Source: Rubrivivax sp.
GTDB lineage: Bacteria; Pseudomonadota; Gammaproteobacteria; Burkholderiales; Burkholderiaceae_C
Length of the DNA: 35,976 bases
Reading direction: 5' to 3'
Assembly (NCBI GenBank): GCA_030653505.1
Contig: JAURZK010000070.1
Coordinates: 1 to 35,976, forward strand
Each line of letters begins with the position of its first letter. The stretch's first letter is position 1. The position numbers were made by a program, and so were the translations under genes. This document shows positions 9,217-18,647 of the stretch, in pieces. A model generated the notes under the pieces. The model did not search any database. It was not told the DNA's origin and was given only the letters and a program-made list of their open reading frames with translations.

Positions 9217-11469
9217 ATGGGCGAATTCGAAGGCCGCGTCGACGGCCACCGCGATGGCCACGGCTTCGTCATCCCCGACAACGGCGACCCCGCCATCTAC
9301 CTCGCGCCGCAGGAAATGCGCAGCGTGCTGCACAAGGACCGCGTGCGCGTTCGCGTCCTGCGCTACGACCGCAAGGGCCGCCCCGAAGGCCGCGTGCTCG
9401 ACATCCTGGAACGCCGCAAGACGCCCATCATCGGCCGCCTGCTGCACGAAGGCGGGCAGTGGCTGGTGGCACCCGAGGACAGCCGCTACGGCCAGGACAT
9501 CCTGATTCCCAAGAACGCCACCGCCAATGCAGCGGTCGGGCAGGTGGTGTCGGTCGAACTGACCGAGCCGCCCTCGCTGCATTCGCAGCCCGTCGGCCGC
9601 GTGGCCGAGGTGCTCGGCGAGATCGACGACTCGGGCATGGAGATCGAAATCGCGGTGCGCAAGTACGAAGTGCCGCACCTGTTTTCACCCGAGACGCTGG
9701 CGCAGGCCGCCGCGCTGCCCGACAAGCTGCGCCCGGTCGACCGCAAGCACCGTGTCGACCTCAGCGACGTGGCGCTCGTCACCATCGACGGCGAGGACGC
9801 ACGCGACTTCGACGACGCCGTCTACGCCGAGCCGTTCAAGCACGGCCGCGGCAAGAGTGCGTTCGAGGGCTGGCGCCTCATCGTCGCCATCGCCGACGTG
9901 AGCCACTACGTGAAGCCGGGCGAACCGCTGGACGAAGACGCCTACGAGCGCGCCACCTCCGTCTACTTCCCGCGCCGCGTGATCCCGATGCTGCCCGAGA
10001 AGCTGAGCAACGGCCTGTGCTCGCTGAACCCCGAAGTCGAACGCCTGAGCATGGTCTGCGACATGCTGGTCGACACCGAAGGCCGCATCGAAGCCTTCCA
10101 GTTCTACCCGGCGGTCATCTGTTCGCACGCGCGGCTCACCTACACCGAGGTCGCCGCGGTGCTGGCCAACACGCGCGGCCCCGAGGCGCAGCGCCGCGCG
10201 GATCTTGTCCCGCACCTGCTGCACCTCCACGAGGTCTACCGCGCGCTGCTCAAGCAGCGCGCCAAGCGCGGCGCGGTCGACTTCGAGACGACCGAGACGC
10301 AGATCGTCTGCGACGACAACGGCCGCATCGAGAAGATCGTGCCGCGCACGCGCAACGAGGCGCACCGGCTGATCGAGGAAACGATGCTGGCGGCCAACGT
10401 CTGCGCCGCCGAGTTCATCGAAGGGGCAGAGCACGCGAGCCTCTTCCGCGTGCACGAGGGCCCGACACCCGAGAAGCGCATTTCGCTGCAGGCCATGCTC
10501 AAGGCGCTGGGCGTGGGCATGCACCTCAGCGACGAACCGACACCGCACGAGATCCAGGCCATCGCGCAATCGGTGCACGGCCGGCCCGACGCGCAGCAGA
10601 TCCACACGCTGCTGCTGCGATCGATGCAGCAGGCCATCTACACCGTGCACAACAGCGGCCATTTCGGTCTGGCCTACCCGGCCTACACGCACTTCACCAG
10701 CCCCATCCGGCGCTACCCCGACCTGCTGGTGCACCGCGTCATCAAGGCGATCCTGGGCGGCAAGCGCTACCACCTGGTGGCGAATGCGAATACCCGCACG
10801 CCCGAGGTGCGCCGCGGCGGCAAGGTGGCGAAGGCCGCCAAGCCGATGTCGCAGGAGATGGCGCTGTGGGAAGCCGCCGGCGGCCATTGCAGTGCCAACG
10901 AGCGACGCGCCGACGAGGCCAGCAAGGACGTCGAGGCCTGGCTGAAGTGCCGCTACATGCGCGAGCACCTGGGCGAGGAGTTTTCCGGCACGGTCAGCGC
11001 CGTGGCCGGCTTCGGCCTCTTCGTCACGCTCGACGGCCTGTATGTCGAGGGCATGGTGCACATCACCGAGCTCGGTGGCGAGTACTACCGCTACGACGAG
11101 GCGCGCGGCGAGCTGCGCGGCGAACGCACCGGCATCCGCTACGCGGTGGGCGCACGTGTGCGTGTACAGGTCAGCCGCGTCGACCTGGTCGGCCGCAAGA
11201 TCGACTTCCGCATGGTGCGCGAAGGTGAGGGTGAGCGGCTGCTGGGCCGTGGCGAAAAAGCGCGGCCGCTGCCCGCCGGCGCCGGGGCGGTCGGCGAACT
11301 GGCCGCGGTGCGAGAGGCCGACCGCAGCGTGAAGGCAGCCACGCGTGTGCTGAAGGGGGCCTCCCGGGGCGCGCCTGCCTTGCCCGGCAAGACCGCGGGC
11401 GAGGGTGCACGCCGCCCGCGCAAACCCGGCCCGCAGCGGCCGGCGCCCAAGCCGCGCACGCGACGCTGA
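9217..11469 (+). CDS. rnr: Ribonuclease R
   Basis: 750 residues from ATG 9217. RNase R is a 3'-5' exoribonuclease of the RNB family that degrades structured RNA and helps in rRNA and tmRNA quality control. Order of domains: an OB/cold-shock domain at the N-terminus (GRVDGHRDGHGFVIP), the RNB catalytic domain with DGEDARDFDDAVY (residues about 191-203, the metal-binding aspartates) and HFTSPIRRYPDLLVHR, then the S1 domain (FSGTVSAVAGFGLFVTLDG), and a basic Lys/Arg/Pro-rich tail that fits RNA binding. The N-terminal helix-turn-helix of E. coli RNase R is absent. The start is doubtful: ATG 9217 lacks a ribosome site and begins almost at the OB fold, while an in-frame ATC at 9169 has AAGGA seven bases upstream. 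Translation from there would add 16 residues beginning (M)KENKSSSP. Confidence 0.93.
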   Translation: MGEFEGRVDGHRDGHGFVIPDNGDPAIYLAPQEMRSVLHKDRVRVRVLRYDRKGRPEGRVLDILERRKTPIIGRLLHEGGQWLVAPEDSRYGQDILIPKNATANAAVGQVVSVELTEPPSLHSQPVGRVAEVLGEIDDSGMEIEIAVRKYEVPHLFSPETLAQAAALPDKLRPVDRKHRVDLSDVALVTIDGEDARDFDDAVYAEPFKHGRGKSAFEGWRLIVAIADVSHYVKPGEPLDEDAYERATSVYFPRRVIPMLPEKLSNGLCSLNPEVERLSMVCDMLVDTEGRIEAFQFYPAVICSHARLTYTEVAAVLANTRGPEAQRRADLVPHLLHLHEVYRALLKQRAKRGAVDFETTETQIVCDDNGRIEKIVPRTRNEAHRLIEETMLAANVCAAEFIEGAEHASLFRVHEGPTPEKRISLQAMLKALGVGMHLSDEPTPHEIQAIAQSVHGRPDAQQIHTLLLRSMQQAIYTVHNSGHFGLAYPAYTHFTSPIRRYPDLLVHRVIKAILGGKRYHLVANANTRTPEVRRGGKVAKAAKPMSQEMALWEAAGGHCSANERRADEASKDVEAWLKCRYMREHLGEEFSGTVSAVAGFGLFVTLDGLYVEGMVHITELGGEYYRYDEARGELRGERTGIRYAVGARVRVQVSRVDLVGRKIDFRMVREGEGERLLGRGEKARPLPAGAGAVGELAAVREADRSVKAATRVLKGASRGAPALPGKTAGEGARRPRKPGPQRPAPKPRTRR

Positions 11470-11470
11470 G

Positions 11471-11554
11471 CCAGGACGTGCGGGTCCGGAAGGACCCGAA
11501 CGCCTGGCGAAGGCCCGAACACGATTCCACGTGTGAGCGCTGAGGCTTCAGCGC
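11471..11554. terminator. Two hairpins between convergent rnr and nnr
   Basis: CGGGTCC (11481-11487) pairs with GGACCCG (11492-11498) around a GGAA tetraloop, and CCAGG (11471-11475) can pair with CCTGG (11503-11507) outside it. A second stem, GCGCTGA (11537-11543) with TCAGCGC (11548-11554), has a 4-base loop. Neither has a T-run on either strand. Their place between converging genes suggests 3'-end formation or protection, but classic intrinsic termination is not shown. Confidence 0.45.
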
Positions 11555-11558
11555 GCCT

Positions 11559-13058
11559 TCAGTCGAACGCGTGCCGCCCCAGCACCTCGACGAGCGCATG
11601 TGCACGCAGCGGCGCACCGCGCGCCGCGGCCGGCCACAGGTCGGCGGCGCGCCCGTGCTGCCACGCGGCGATGGCGGCGATATCCAGCGCGCTCATGGCG
11701 GCGTGCTGCGCCCAAAGGCCCGCGGCCCAGCCGGCGAGCACGTCGCCGCTGCCGGCGGTGGCCAGCGCGGCATTGCCGGTGGCGTTGATCCGGGGCAGGG
11801 CACTGGGTGAGGCGATGACGGTTCCCGAACCCTTCAGCAGCACGGTGCAGTCGTACCGCGCGGCCATTTCGGTGGCGGCGGCCACGCGGTCGGCCTGCAC
11901 CTGGGTGCTGGTGCGCTGCAGCAGGCGCGCGGCTTCCAGCGGGTGAGGCGTCAGCAGCGTGGGCCGTCCGCGCCCGGCCCGCTGCAGCAGCAGCTGCTGC
12001 AAGCCGCTGTCGCCGGCAATGGCGTTGAGCGCGTCGGCGTCGAGCAGCAGGCGTTGCACGTTCGACAGCAAGGCCGGCAGCGCCGTGCGCACCGCGTCGC
12101 CCCCGCCGCAGCCGCAGGCCACCGTCGCAGCGGCCAGCATGGCGGGGCTGCCCGTCCACCATGCGCGCCGGCCCATCAGTGCCGGCTGCTGGCCGTCAAA
12201 CAGTGGGGTCGATCCGTCCAGCGGGCTGCAGTAGACACGCCCGGCGCCGGCGGCGAGCGCGGCGCGGGCGGCCAGCCACGCGGCACCGACCATGCCCGGG
12301 GCGCCGCCGACCACCACCACGTCGCCCTGGTTGCCCTTGTGGCTGGCGTGCGGCGGCACGGGCAGCGTCGGCGCGCCCGTGAGCCAGGCGCCGGGCGCGC
12401 CGGCGTCGACGCCCAGGCTGTCGAACCAGACCTGGCCGGCATGGTCACGTCCGTGGCCGGTGAAACAGCCCGGCTTCAGGCTCAGCAGCGCCAGCGTGGC
12501 ATGGGCGCGCACGGCGTGCTCGCCCAACGGCATGCCGGTGTCGGGGTGCAGGCCCGAAGGCAGGTCGACGGCGAGCACAGGCTTGCCGGCGCCGTTCATC
12601 GCCGCGATCGCCTTGGCCAGCTCGCCCGACGGTGCGCGCCGCGTGCCCAGGCCGAGCAGCGCGTCGATGATCAGGTCCGCCGGGCCTGCTCCCTCGGTGC
12701 CCGGCACGATGGGCACACCGGCGGCGCGTGCCTGCGCCAGCGCCTCGGCGGCGTCCGCGGGCAGGGCACTTGCCTCGGCCAGCAGGCTCACTTGCACCGT
12801 GCGTCCGTTGGCGTGCAGATGGCGCGCGGCGACGAGCCCGTCACCGCCGTTGTTGCCCGGTCCGGCCCAGACCTGCACATGCTCCGCGTGGGGCGCCAAC
12901 GCTGCGGCCAGCCGGGCCACGGCCAGGCCGGCGGCTTCCATCAGGGCATGCGGGGCGTGCAGGGCCAGCGCGGCGTGTTCGGCCTGCCGCGAAGCCGCAG
13001 CGCCGTGCAGCGGCCAGGGCTCCAGGCTCGCGGTGATGCGGATGGGCGGCGCATGCAT
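11559..13058 (-). CDS. nnr: Bifunctional NAD(P)HX epimerase / ADP-dependent NAD(P)HX dehydratase
   Basis: 499 residues. The enzyme repairs NADHX and NADPHX, the damaged hydrated forms of reduced cofactors. The N-terminal YjeF_N domain (epimerase, about residues 1-215) has the cofactor loop [16 protein letters not shown] and the conserved [11 protein letters not shown] segment. The C-terminal domain (about 225-499) is ribokinase-like: [35 protein letters not shown], and the catalytic [19 protein letters not shown] with the Asp of GSGD. The length fits the 515-residue E. coli Nnr. The ATG at 13058 is 27 bp after the stop of the upstream oxidoreductase gene on the same strand, so the two probably form a short operon. 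Convergent with rnr. Confidence 0.95.
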   Translation of the reverse strand: MHAPPIRITASLEPWPLHGAAASRQAEHAALALHAPHALMEAAGLAVARLAAALAPHAEHVQVWAGPGNNGGDGLVAARHLHANGRTVQVSLLAEASALPADAAEALAQARAAGVPIVPGTEGAGPADLIIDALLGLGTRRAPSGELAKAIAAMNGAGKPVLAVDLPSGLHPDTGMPLGEHAVRAHATLALLSLKPGCFTGHGRDHAGQVWFDSLGVDAGAPGAWLTGAPTLPVPPHASHKGNQGDVVVVGGAPGMVGAAWLAARAALAAGAGRVYCSPLDGSTPLFDGQQPALMGRRAWWTGSPAMLAAATVACGCGGGDAVRTALPALLSNVQRLLLDADALNAIAGDSGLQQLLLQRAGRGRPTLLTPHPLEAARLLQRTSTQVQADRVAAATEMAARYDCTVLLKGSGTVIASPSALPRINATGNAALATAGSGDVLAGWAAGLWAQHAAMSALDIAAIAAWQHGRAADLWPAAARGAPLRAHALVEVLGRHAFD

Positions 13059-13085
13059 GCGAAGATTGTCGCGCCGTCGCGGATC

Positions 13086-14345
13086 TCAGCCGCGCAGACG
13101 CGCCACCGTCAGCCCGGCCATGTCCAGCGGCGCGTCGCGCCCCGAAAGGCGCTCGGCCAGCACAAGCGCCGAGCCGCAGGCCAGCGTCCAGCCGCTGGCG
13201 CCATGCCCCAGGTTGAGCCAGACCCCGGGCGCGCCGCTCTCGCCGAGCACCGGTGGGCCGTCGGGCAGCATGGGTTGCGCACCCTTCCAGTGCTGGGCTT
13301 CGCGTGCGAGCACGGCGCCGGGGAACCAGTCGTCGAGCACGCGGTAGAGCCGGCGCAACGCTGCGGGGGCCGGCCGTCCCGGGTCACCGCCAAGCTCTGT
13401 GCCGCCGGCCACGCGCACGCGGTGCCCCAGGCGGGCGATCACGATGTCGTGACGTGCGTCGGTGAGGGCGCCCCGCGGTCCGGGTGCGTGCAGGCCGTCG
13501 AGGTGCCGCAGCGGTGCCGTGATCGAGACGCCGTGCACGGGTGCCAGCGGCAATCGCACGCCCGCGCCGGCCAGCAACGCGCGCGCGCCGACGCCGGCGC
13601 ACACGACGATGGCGTCGCAGGGCACGGTGAGGCCGTTGGCCAGAACCACCGCCGGCGTCGTTCCTGCGCTCAGGCTGCGCACGGCGGTGTCGAAACGGAA
13701 GCGCGCACCCTGGTGCTGCGCCTCGGTCTTCAGCAGTTGCGCAAATTGCCTGCAGTTGCCAGCGCCGTGCTGCGACAGGTGCACGGCCGCGTGCAGGTTC
13801 GTGTGTTCGTTCAGGCCGGGCTCCAGTTCGCGGCAGCGCTTGGCATCGACGACGTGGTGCGGCACGCCCCAGTCGCGCAGCAGCGACAGGCTGCCCTGCG
13901 CGGCCTTCAGCTCGCGTTCACCGCGCATCAGCATCACGACGCCCGGTGTCTGCTCGAACTCGAGGTTCAAGCTGCGCGTGAGCTCCTGCAAACGCGCCGC
14001 GCTGAACTGCGCCAGCCGGTGCATGGCAGCGCCGTTGGGGCCGTGCACCCGTGGCCGGCAGGCCCGCCACCAGCGCCACAACCACGGCAGTTGCGCCAGC
14101 GCACCCAGCCCGCCGGGCCGCAGCCGCGCGGGGCCACCGAAGAGCTGACGCGCCACCTGCCAAGGCATGCCGGGCGCTGCCGAGGGGGCGACAAGGCCGG
14201 GTGCGAGCAGGCCGCCACTGGCGAAGCTGGCTTCCGAGGCCACGCTGCCGCGGCGTTCGTAGACCGTGACCTCGTGGCCCTGCAGCGCCAGCTCGTAGGC
14301 CGTGGTGACGCCGACGATGCCCGCGCCGACGATGACGATGCGCAA
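13086..14345 (-). CDS. FAD-dependent oxidoreductase, DadA-like (D-amino acid dehydrogenase family)
   Basis: About 419 residues. The N-terminus is a Rossmann FAD-binding fold ([20 protein letters not shown], then VTVYERR), followed by [22 protein letters not shown] and a C-terminal [20 protein letters not shown], which is the typical DadA ending that closes on the flavin. D-amino acid dehydrogenase deaminates D-amino acids, passing electrons to the respiratory chain; the substrate here is not readable. The start is TTG at 14345, with GGGAG (complement of 14354-14358) eight bases upstream, which places Met directly before the Rossmann strand. The frame runs much further upstream, but that part lies antisense to the rpsB leader. 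Likely co-transcribed with nnr. No clear promoter seen. Confidence 0.85.
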   Translation of the reverse strand: MRIVIVGAGIVGVTTAYELALQGHEVTVYERRGSVASEASFASGGLLAPGLVAPSAAPGMPWQVARQLFGGPARLRPGGLGALAQLPWLWRWWRACRPRVHGPNGAAMHRLAQFSAARLQELTRSLNLEFEQTPGVVMLMRGERELKAAQGSLSLLRDWGVPHHVVDAKRCRELEPGLNEHTNLHAAVHLSQHGAGNCRQFAQLLKTEAQHQGARFRFDTAVRSLSAGTTPAVVLANGLTVPCDAIVVCAGVGARALLAGAGVRLPLAPVHGVSITAPLRHLDGLHAPGPRGALTDARHDIVIARLGHRVRVAGGTELGGDPGRPAPAALRRLYRVLDDWFPGAVLAREAQHWKGAQPMLPDGPPVLGESGAPGVWLNLGHGASGWTLACGSALVLAERLSGRDAPLDMAGLTVARLRG

Positions 14346-14422
14346 GCTCAGCGCTCCCGCTGCCGGCGTCTCGCCACCGCGCCGCGCGGACACTGGGGCA
14401 GGGCGCCTGCCGAGGTGGCGCG

Positions 14423-14431
14423 TGCTAGAAT
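14423..14431 (+). promoter_or_regulatory. rpsB operon promoter (extended -10)
   Basis: TGcTAGAAT (14423-14431) is an extended -10 element. No good -35 is visible, as is common for extended -10 promoters. It lies 265 bp before rpsB, leaving a long leader. A near-identical arrangement, TGcTATACT, precedes rpsF at 35762-35770. Confidence 0.6.
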
Positions 14432-14696
14432 CATTGGGTTTGCCTCGATGCAGGTTTGTGCGTGTAGTGGGCTTTTTGCCGCTAGGCCCGTGCAGCCGAC
14501 AACGCGGCCCGGGCTTCACCTCAGGGTGGTGTGCGGGTCGCACGTCACGGTCTGGAAACGGCCCGTTGCCCGAGGCAGGCAAATCGCGAACCCGGTTCAA
14601 CCAAGGTGTCGCCGAGCGGTTCCACAACCCTTTGAAACAGGTTGTCACCGTCGGCGATCAAGCGCCGGGATTCTAGACACAACCTTAGGACTCTCC
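14432..14696 (+). promoter_or_regulatory. Long structured leader of rpsB with two mutually exclusive hairpins
   Basis: This is the only stretch over 300 bases without a gene (14346-14696). Hairpin 1: TCGCCGA (14609-14615) with TCGGCGA (14651-14657), then CGGT (14617-14620) with ACCG (14647-14650), then ACAACC (14624-14629) with GGTTGT (14640-14645), around a 10-base loop; 17 pairs with one bulged G and a small internal loop. Hairpin 2: CGGCG (14652-14656) with CGCCG (14663-14667) uses the 3' arm of hairpin 1, so the two cannot coexist. The rpsB ribosome site AGGA (14687-14690) follows. In E. coli S2 represses its own operon through the rpsB leader, so a similar role is inferred. Nothing else is recognised upstream of 14600 beyond small GC-rich stems. 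Confidence 0.6.
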
Positions 14697-15443
14697 ATGA
14701 CTGTCTCCATGCGTGAAATGCTGGAAGCCGGCGTCCATTTCGGGCACCAAACGCGCTTCTGGAACCCCAAGATGGCGCCGTACATCTACGGCCATCGCAA
14801 CAAGATCCACATCATCAACCTCGAGAAGACGCAGCCGCTCTTCGACGACGCGATGAAGTTCGTGCGCCAGCTGGCCTCGCGCCGCGGCACCATCCTGATG
14901 ATCGGCACCAAGCGCCAGGCGCGTGACGTCATCGCGCTGGAAGCGCAGCGTTGCGGCATGCCCTACGTCGACCAGCGCTGGCTCGGCGGCATGATGACCA
15001 ACTTCAAGACCGTCAAGGGTTCACTGAAGAAGCTCAAGGACATGCAGGCGACCAAGGAAGCCGGCACCGAGTTGATGATCAAGAAGGAAGGCCTGATGTT
15101 CGAGCGCGAGCTGGTCAAGCTCGAGAAGGACATCGGCGGCATCCAGGACATGGCCGCGCTGCCCGACGCGATGTTCGTCATCGACGTCGGCTACCACAAG
15201 ATCGCCGTGCTCGAAGCCAAGAAGCTGGGCATCCCGGTGATCGGCATCGTCGACACGAACCACTCGCCGATCGGCATCGACTACGTCATTCCCGGCAACG
15301 ACGACTCGGCCAAGGCCGTGGCGCTGTACGCCAAGGCGGTGGCCGACGCCGTGCTCGAGGGCAAGGCCAACGCCACGAGCGACGTCGTCCAGGCCGTCTC
15401 GGCCGCCGGCGACGAGTTCGTCGAAGTCAACGAGGAAGCCTGA
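14697..15443 (+). CDS. rpsB: 30S ribosomal protein S2
   Basis: 248 residues, full length. S2 joins late to the 30S body and is needed for translation initiation. The family pattern is intact: [22 protein letters not shown] at the start (signature region), [50 protein letters not shown] and [13 protein letters not shown]. The start ATG 14697 has AGGA six bases upstream. The reading frame stays open for 2.7 kb upstream, but that is antisense to nnr and the oxidoreductase and is not coding. First gene of the rpsB-tsf-pyrH-frr operon. Confidence 0.98.
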   Translation: MTVSMREMLEAGVHFGHQTRFWNPKMAPYIYGHRNKIHIINLEKTQPLFDDAMKFVRQLASRRGTILMIGTKRQARDVIALEAQRCGMPYVDQRWLGGMMTNFKTVKGSLKKLKDMQATKEAGTELMIKKEGLMFERELVKLEKDIGGIQDMAALPDAMFVIDVGYHKIAVLEAKKLGIPVIGIVDTNHSPIGIDYVIPGNDDSAKAVALYAKAVADAVLEGKANATSDVVQAVSAAGDEFVEVNEEA

Positions 15444-15455
15444 GCGGCTGACTCC

Positions 15456-15515
15456 GCCGCGCTGCGCCGTCCTGGCGCGGTGCGGCCCTTGCCGCCCGGC
15501 CGGCCTGCGCCGGGC
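15456..15515 (+). promoter_or_regulatory. Hairpins between rpsB and tsf (possible attenuator)
   Basis: The 99-bp gap holds two GC-rich stems. CCGCGC pairs with GCGCGG just after the rpsB stop (about 15457-15480), and GCCCGGC (15494-15500) pairs with GCCGGGC (15509-15515) around an 8-base loop. There is no T-run, so full termination is unlikely. The rpsB-tsf junction is a known point of differential expression in E. coli; a similar role here is inference. Confidence 0.45.
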
Positions 15516-15542
15516 GCCAACCCGAATTCACTGGAGATGACG

Positions 15543-16463
15543 ATGCCCGCAATCACTGCAAGCATGGTGGCCGAGCTGCGCGCCAAGACCGATGCGCCGA
15601 TGATGGAATGCAAGAAGGCGCTGACCGAAGCCGAAGGCGACATGGCCCGCGCCGAGGAGATCCTGCGCGTCAAGCTCGGCAGCAAGGCCGGCAAGGCCGC
15701 TGCCCGCGTCACCGCCGAGGGCGTGATCACCGCATCGGTCAGCGGCACGGTCGGCGCGCTGGTCGAGGTCAACTGCGAAACCGACTTCGTGACCAAAAAC
15801 GACTCGTTCCTGGCCTTCGCCAAGGCCGTGGCGGGCCTGGTCGCCGAGCACAACCCGGCCGACGTGGCCGCGCTGTCGGCGCTGCCGCTGTCGCAGGACG
15901 GCTTCGGCCCGACCGTGGAAGACGTGCGCAGGGGTCTGATCGGCAAGATCGGCGAGAACATGGCCATCCGCCGCTACAAGCGCTACGCCGGCGGCGGCGC
16001 GCTGGCCAGCTACCTGCACGGCACGCGCATCGGCGTCATCGTCGAGTACACCGGTGACGACGTGGCCGCCAAGGACGTGGCCATGCACGTGGCCGCGATG
16101 AAGCCCAAGGCGCTGGCCACCAGCGACGTGCCGGCCGAGCTGATCGAGGTCGAGCGCCGCGTCGCCGCCGAGAAGGCCGCCGAGGACTCGGCCGCCGCGG
16201 TGGCCGCAGGCAAGTCGGCGCAGTCGCCCGAGATCGTCGCGCGCCGTGTCGACGGTGCGGTGCAGAAGTTCCTGAAGGAGGTCTCGCTGCTGAACCAGGC
16301 CTTCGTCAAGAACGACAAGCAGACAGTCGAGCAGATGCTCAAGGAAAAGGCGACGAAGGTCGCCGGCTTCACCCTCTACGTGGTGGGTGAGGGCATCGAG
16401 AAGAAGGTCGACGACTTTGCCGCCGAAGTGGCGGCGCAGGTGGCCGCGGCAAAGGCACAGTGA
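15543..16463 (+). CDS. tsf: Elongation factor Ts
   Basis: 306 residues. EF-Ts is the nucleotide exchange factor for EF-Tu. The N-terminal UBA-like domain contains [19 protein letters not shown], followed by the core with the TDFV motif ([15 protein letters not shown]) that displaces Mg and GDP from EF-Tu. The dimerisation region follows, and the C-terminal module is intact ([13 protein letters not shown]). ATG 15543 is chosen because GGAG (15533-15536) is six bases upstream and the protein then begins MPAITASMV like its relatives; an in-frame ATG at 15537 overlaps that site. Confidence 0.97.
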   Translation: MPAITASMVAELRAKTDAPMMECKKALTEAEGDMARAEEILRVKLGSKAGKAAARVTAEGVITASVSGTVGALVEVNCETDFVTKNDSFLAFAKAVAGLVAEHNPADVAALSALPLSQDGFGPTVEDVRRGLIGKIGENMAIRRYKRYAGGGALASYLHGTRIGVIVEYTGDDVAAKDVAMHVAAMKPKALATSDVPAELIEVERRVAAEKAAEDSAAAVAAGKSAQSPEIVARRVDGAVQKFLKEVSLLNQAFVKNDKQTVEQMLKEKATKVAGFTLYVVGEGIEKKVDDFAAEVAAQVAAAKAQ

Positions 16464-16490
16464 AACGGGACGCAAAGACGTCCGCGAGGC

Positions 16491-16511
16491 GGGCCGGCCG
16501 CGAGCCGGCCC
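16491..16511 (+). promoter_or_regulatory. Hairpin between tsf and pyrH
   Basis: A perfect 8-bp stem, GGGCCGGC (16491-16498) with GCCGGCCC (16504-16511), around a 5-base loop. No T-run follows. It may lower pyrH expression relative to tsf or protect the tsf 3' end. A weak -10-like TACACT lies at 16515-16520 but without a -35. Confidence 0.5.
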
Positions 16512-16548
16512 GAACTACACTGCAAACTTTGCCAGGGGAGTCGTACTG

Positions 16549-17259
16549 ATGCCGGCCTACAAGCGCATCCTGCTCAAGCTGTCGGGCGAGGCCCTGATGG
16601 GCGACGACGCCTACGGCATCAACCGCGCCACCATCGTGCGCATGGTGCGCGAGGTGCAGGAAGTGACGCAATTGGGCTGCGAGGTGGCCGTCGTCATCGG
16701 CGGCGGCAACATCTTCCGCGGCGTGGCCGGCGGCTCGGTGGGCATGGACCGCGCCACCGCCGACTACATGGGCATGCTCGCCACCGTGATGAACGCACTG
16801 GCGCTGGCCGACACCATGCGCCAGGAAGGCATGACGGCGCGCGTGATGTCGGCCATCGCCATCGACCAGGTCGTCGAGCCCTATGTGCGACCCAAGGCGC
16901 TGCAGTACCTGGAAGAGGGCAAGGTGGTGGTCTTTGCCGCTGGCACCGGCAACCCCTTCTTCACCACCGACACCGCGGCCGCCTTGCGCGGCGCCGAGAT
17001 CGGTGCCGAGGTCGTGCTGAAGGCCACCAAGGTCGACGGCGTCTACAGCGCCGACCCGAAAAAGGACCCCGCCGCCACGCGCTACACCAGCATCAGCTTC
17101 GACGAAGCCATAGCCAAGAACCTGCAGGTGCTGGACGCCACCGCGTTTGCGCTGTGTCGCGACCAGAAGCTGCCGATCAAGGTCTTCAGCATCTTCAAGG
17201 CCGGTGCGCTCAAGCGCGTGGTGATGGGTGAAGACGAAGGCACGCTGGTTCACGTTTGA
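16549..17259 (+). CDS. pyrH: UMP kinase
   Basis: 236 residues. PyrH phosphorylates UMP to UDP for RNA, DNA and envelope sugar precursors, and in bacteria is a hexamer activated by GTP and inhibited by UTP. The amino acid kinase fold is clear: [14 protein letters not shown] at the N-terminus, [33 protein letters not shown], the nucleotide-binding [15 protein letters not shown] and [13 protein letters not shown]. The start ATG 16549 has an excellent AGGGGAG ribosome site at 16534-16540. Placed between tsf and frr as in most proteobacteria. Confidence 0.98.
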   Translation: MPAYKRILLKLSGEALMGDDAYGINRATIVRMVREVQEVTQLGCEVAVVIGGGNIFRGVAGGSVGMDRATADYMGMLATVMNALALADTMRQEGMTARVMSAIAIDQVVEPYVRPKALQYLEEGKVVVFAAGTGNPFFTTDTAAALRGAEIGAEVVLKATKVDGVYSADPKKDPAATRYTSISFDEAIAKNLQVLDATAFALCRDQKLPIKVFSIFKAGALKRVVMGEDEGTLVHV

Positions 17260-17274
17260 GGGGACTCCTCGGTC

Positions 17275-17835
17275 ATGATCATTCAGGACATCAAGAACAC
17301 CGCCGAGGCCAAGATGGGCAAGTCCGTCGAGGCCTTCAAGCACGAGCTGCACAAGATCCGCACCGGCCGCGCCCACCCGGGCCTGCTCGACCAGGTGCAC
17401 GTCGACTACTACGGCTCGATGGTGCCCATCAGCCAGGTCGCCAACGTGACGCTGCTCGACGCGCGCACGATCAGCGTGCAGCCCTGGGAAAAGGGCATGG
17501 GGCCGAAGATCGAGCGCGCGATCCGCGAGTCCGAGCTCGGGCTCAATCCGGCGTCGCAAGGCGACCTGCTGCGCGTGCCGATGCCGGCGCTGACCGAAGA
17601 GCGTCGCAAGGAACTCACCAAGGTCGTGCGCCACGCCGGCGAGGAGGCCAAGATCGCCGTGCGCAGCATCCGGCGTGACGCCAACGAGCACCTGAAGAAG
17701 CTGCTCAAGGACAAGGAAGTGCCCGAGGATGATGAGCGGCGCGCGCAGGACGACGTGCAGCGCCTGACCGACCGCACCATCGCCGAGATCGACCGCCTGG
17801 TGCAGGGCAAGGAAGCGGAAGTGATGGCCGTTTGA
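17275..17835 (+). CDS. frr: Ribosome recycling factor
   Basis: 186 residues, the standard length. With EF-G, RRF splits the post-termination ribosome. The three-helix-bundle domain I is recognisable from the N-terminal [21 protein letters not shown] with the conserved RTGRA, the domain II insert [16 protein letters not shown], and the C-terminal helices containing [14 protein letters not shown] and DDVQRLTD. It starts 15 bp after pyrH. The ribosome site (GAGGGG) is rather far from the ATG. Confidence 0.98.
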   Translation: MIIQDIKNTAEAKMGKSVEAFKHELHKIRTGRAHPGLLDQVHVDYYGSMVPISQVANVTLLDARTISVQPWEKGMGPKIERAIRESELGLNPASQGDLLRVPMPALTEERRKELTKVVRHAGEEAKIAVRSIRRDANEHLKKLLKDKEVPEDDERRAQDDVQRLTDRTIAEIDRLVQGKEAEVMAV

Positions 17836-17861
17836 ACGGCCCATCCGCCTGCGCCGCGCCC

Positions 17862-18641
<780 letters not shown>

Positions 18642-18647
18642 TTCGGG

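Noticed and set aside
9459..11228. A 589-codon forward reading frame inside rnr
   Set aside because: Same-strand alternate frame of rnr, almost all Arg/Ala/Gly/Pro; the rnr frame holds the RNB and S1 domains.
11943..15443. A 1166-codon forward reading frame running from inside nnr to the end of rpsB
   Set aside because: Upstream of 14697 it is antisense to nnr and the oxidoreductase, both with clear domains. Its product there is low-complexity Arg/Ala/Gly/Gln sequence, as expected from a GC-rich antisense frame. Only the last 248 codons are a gene (rpsB).
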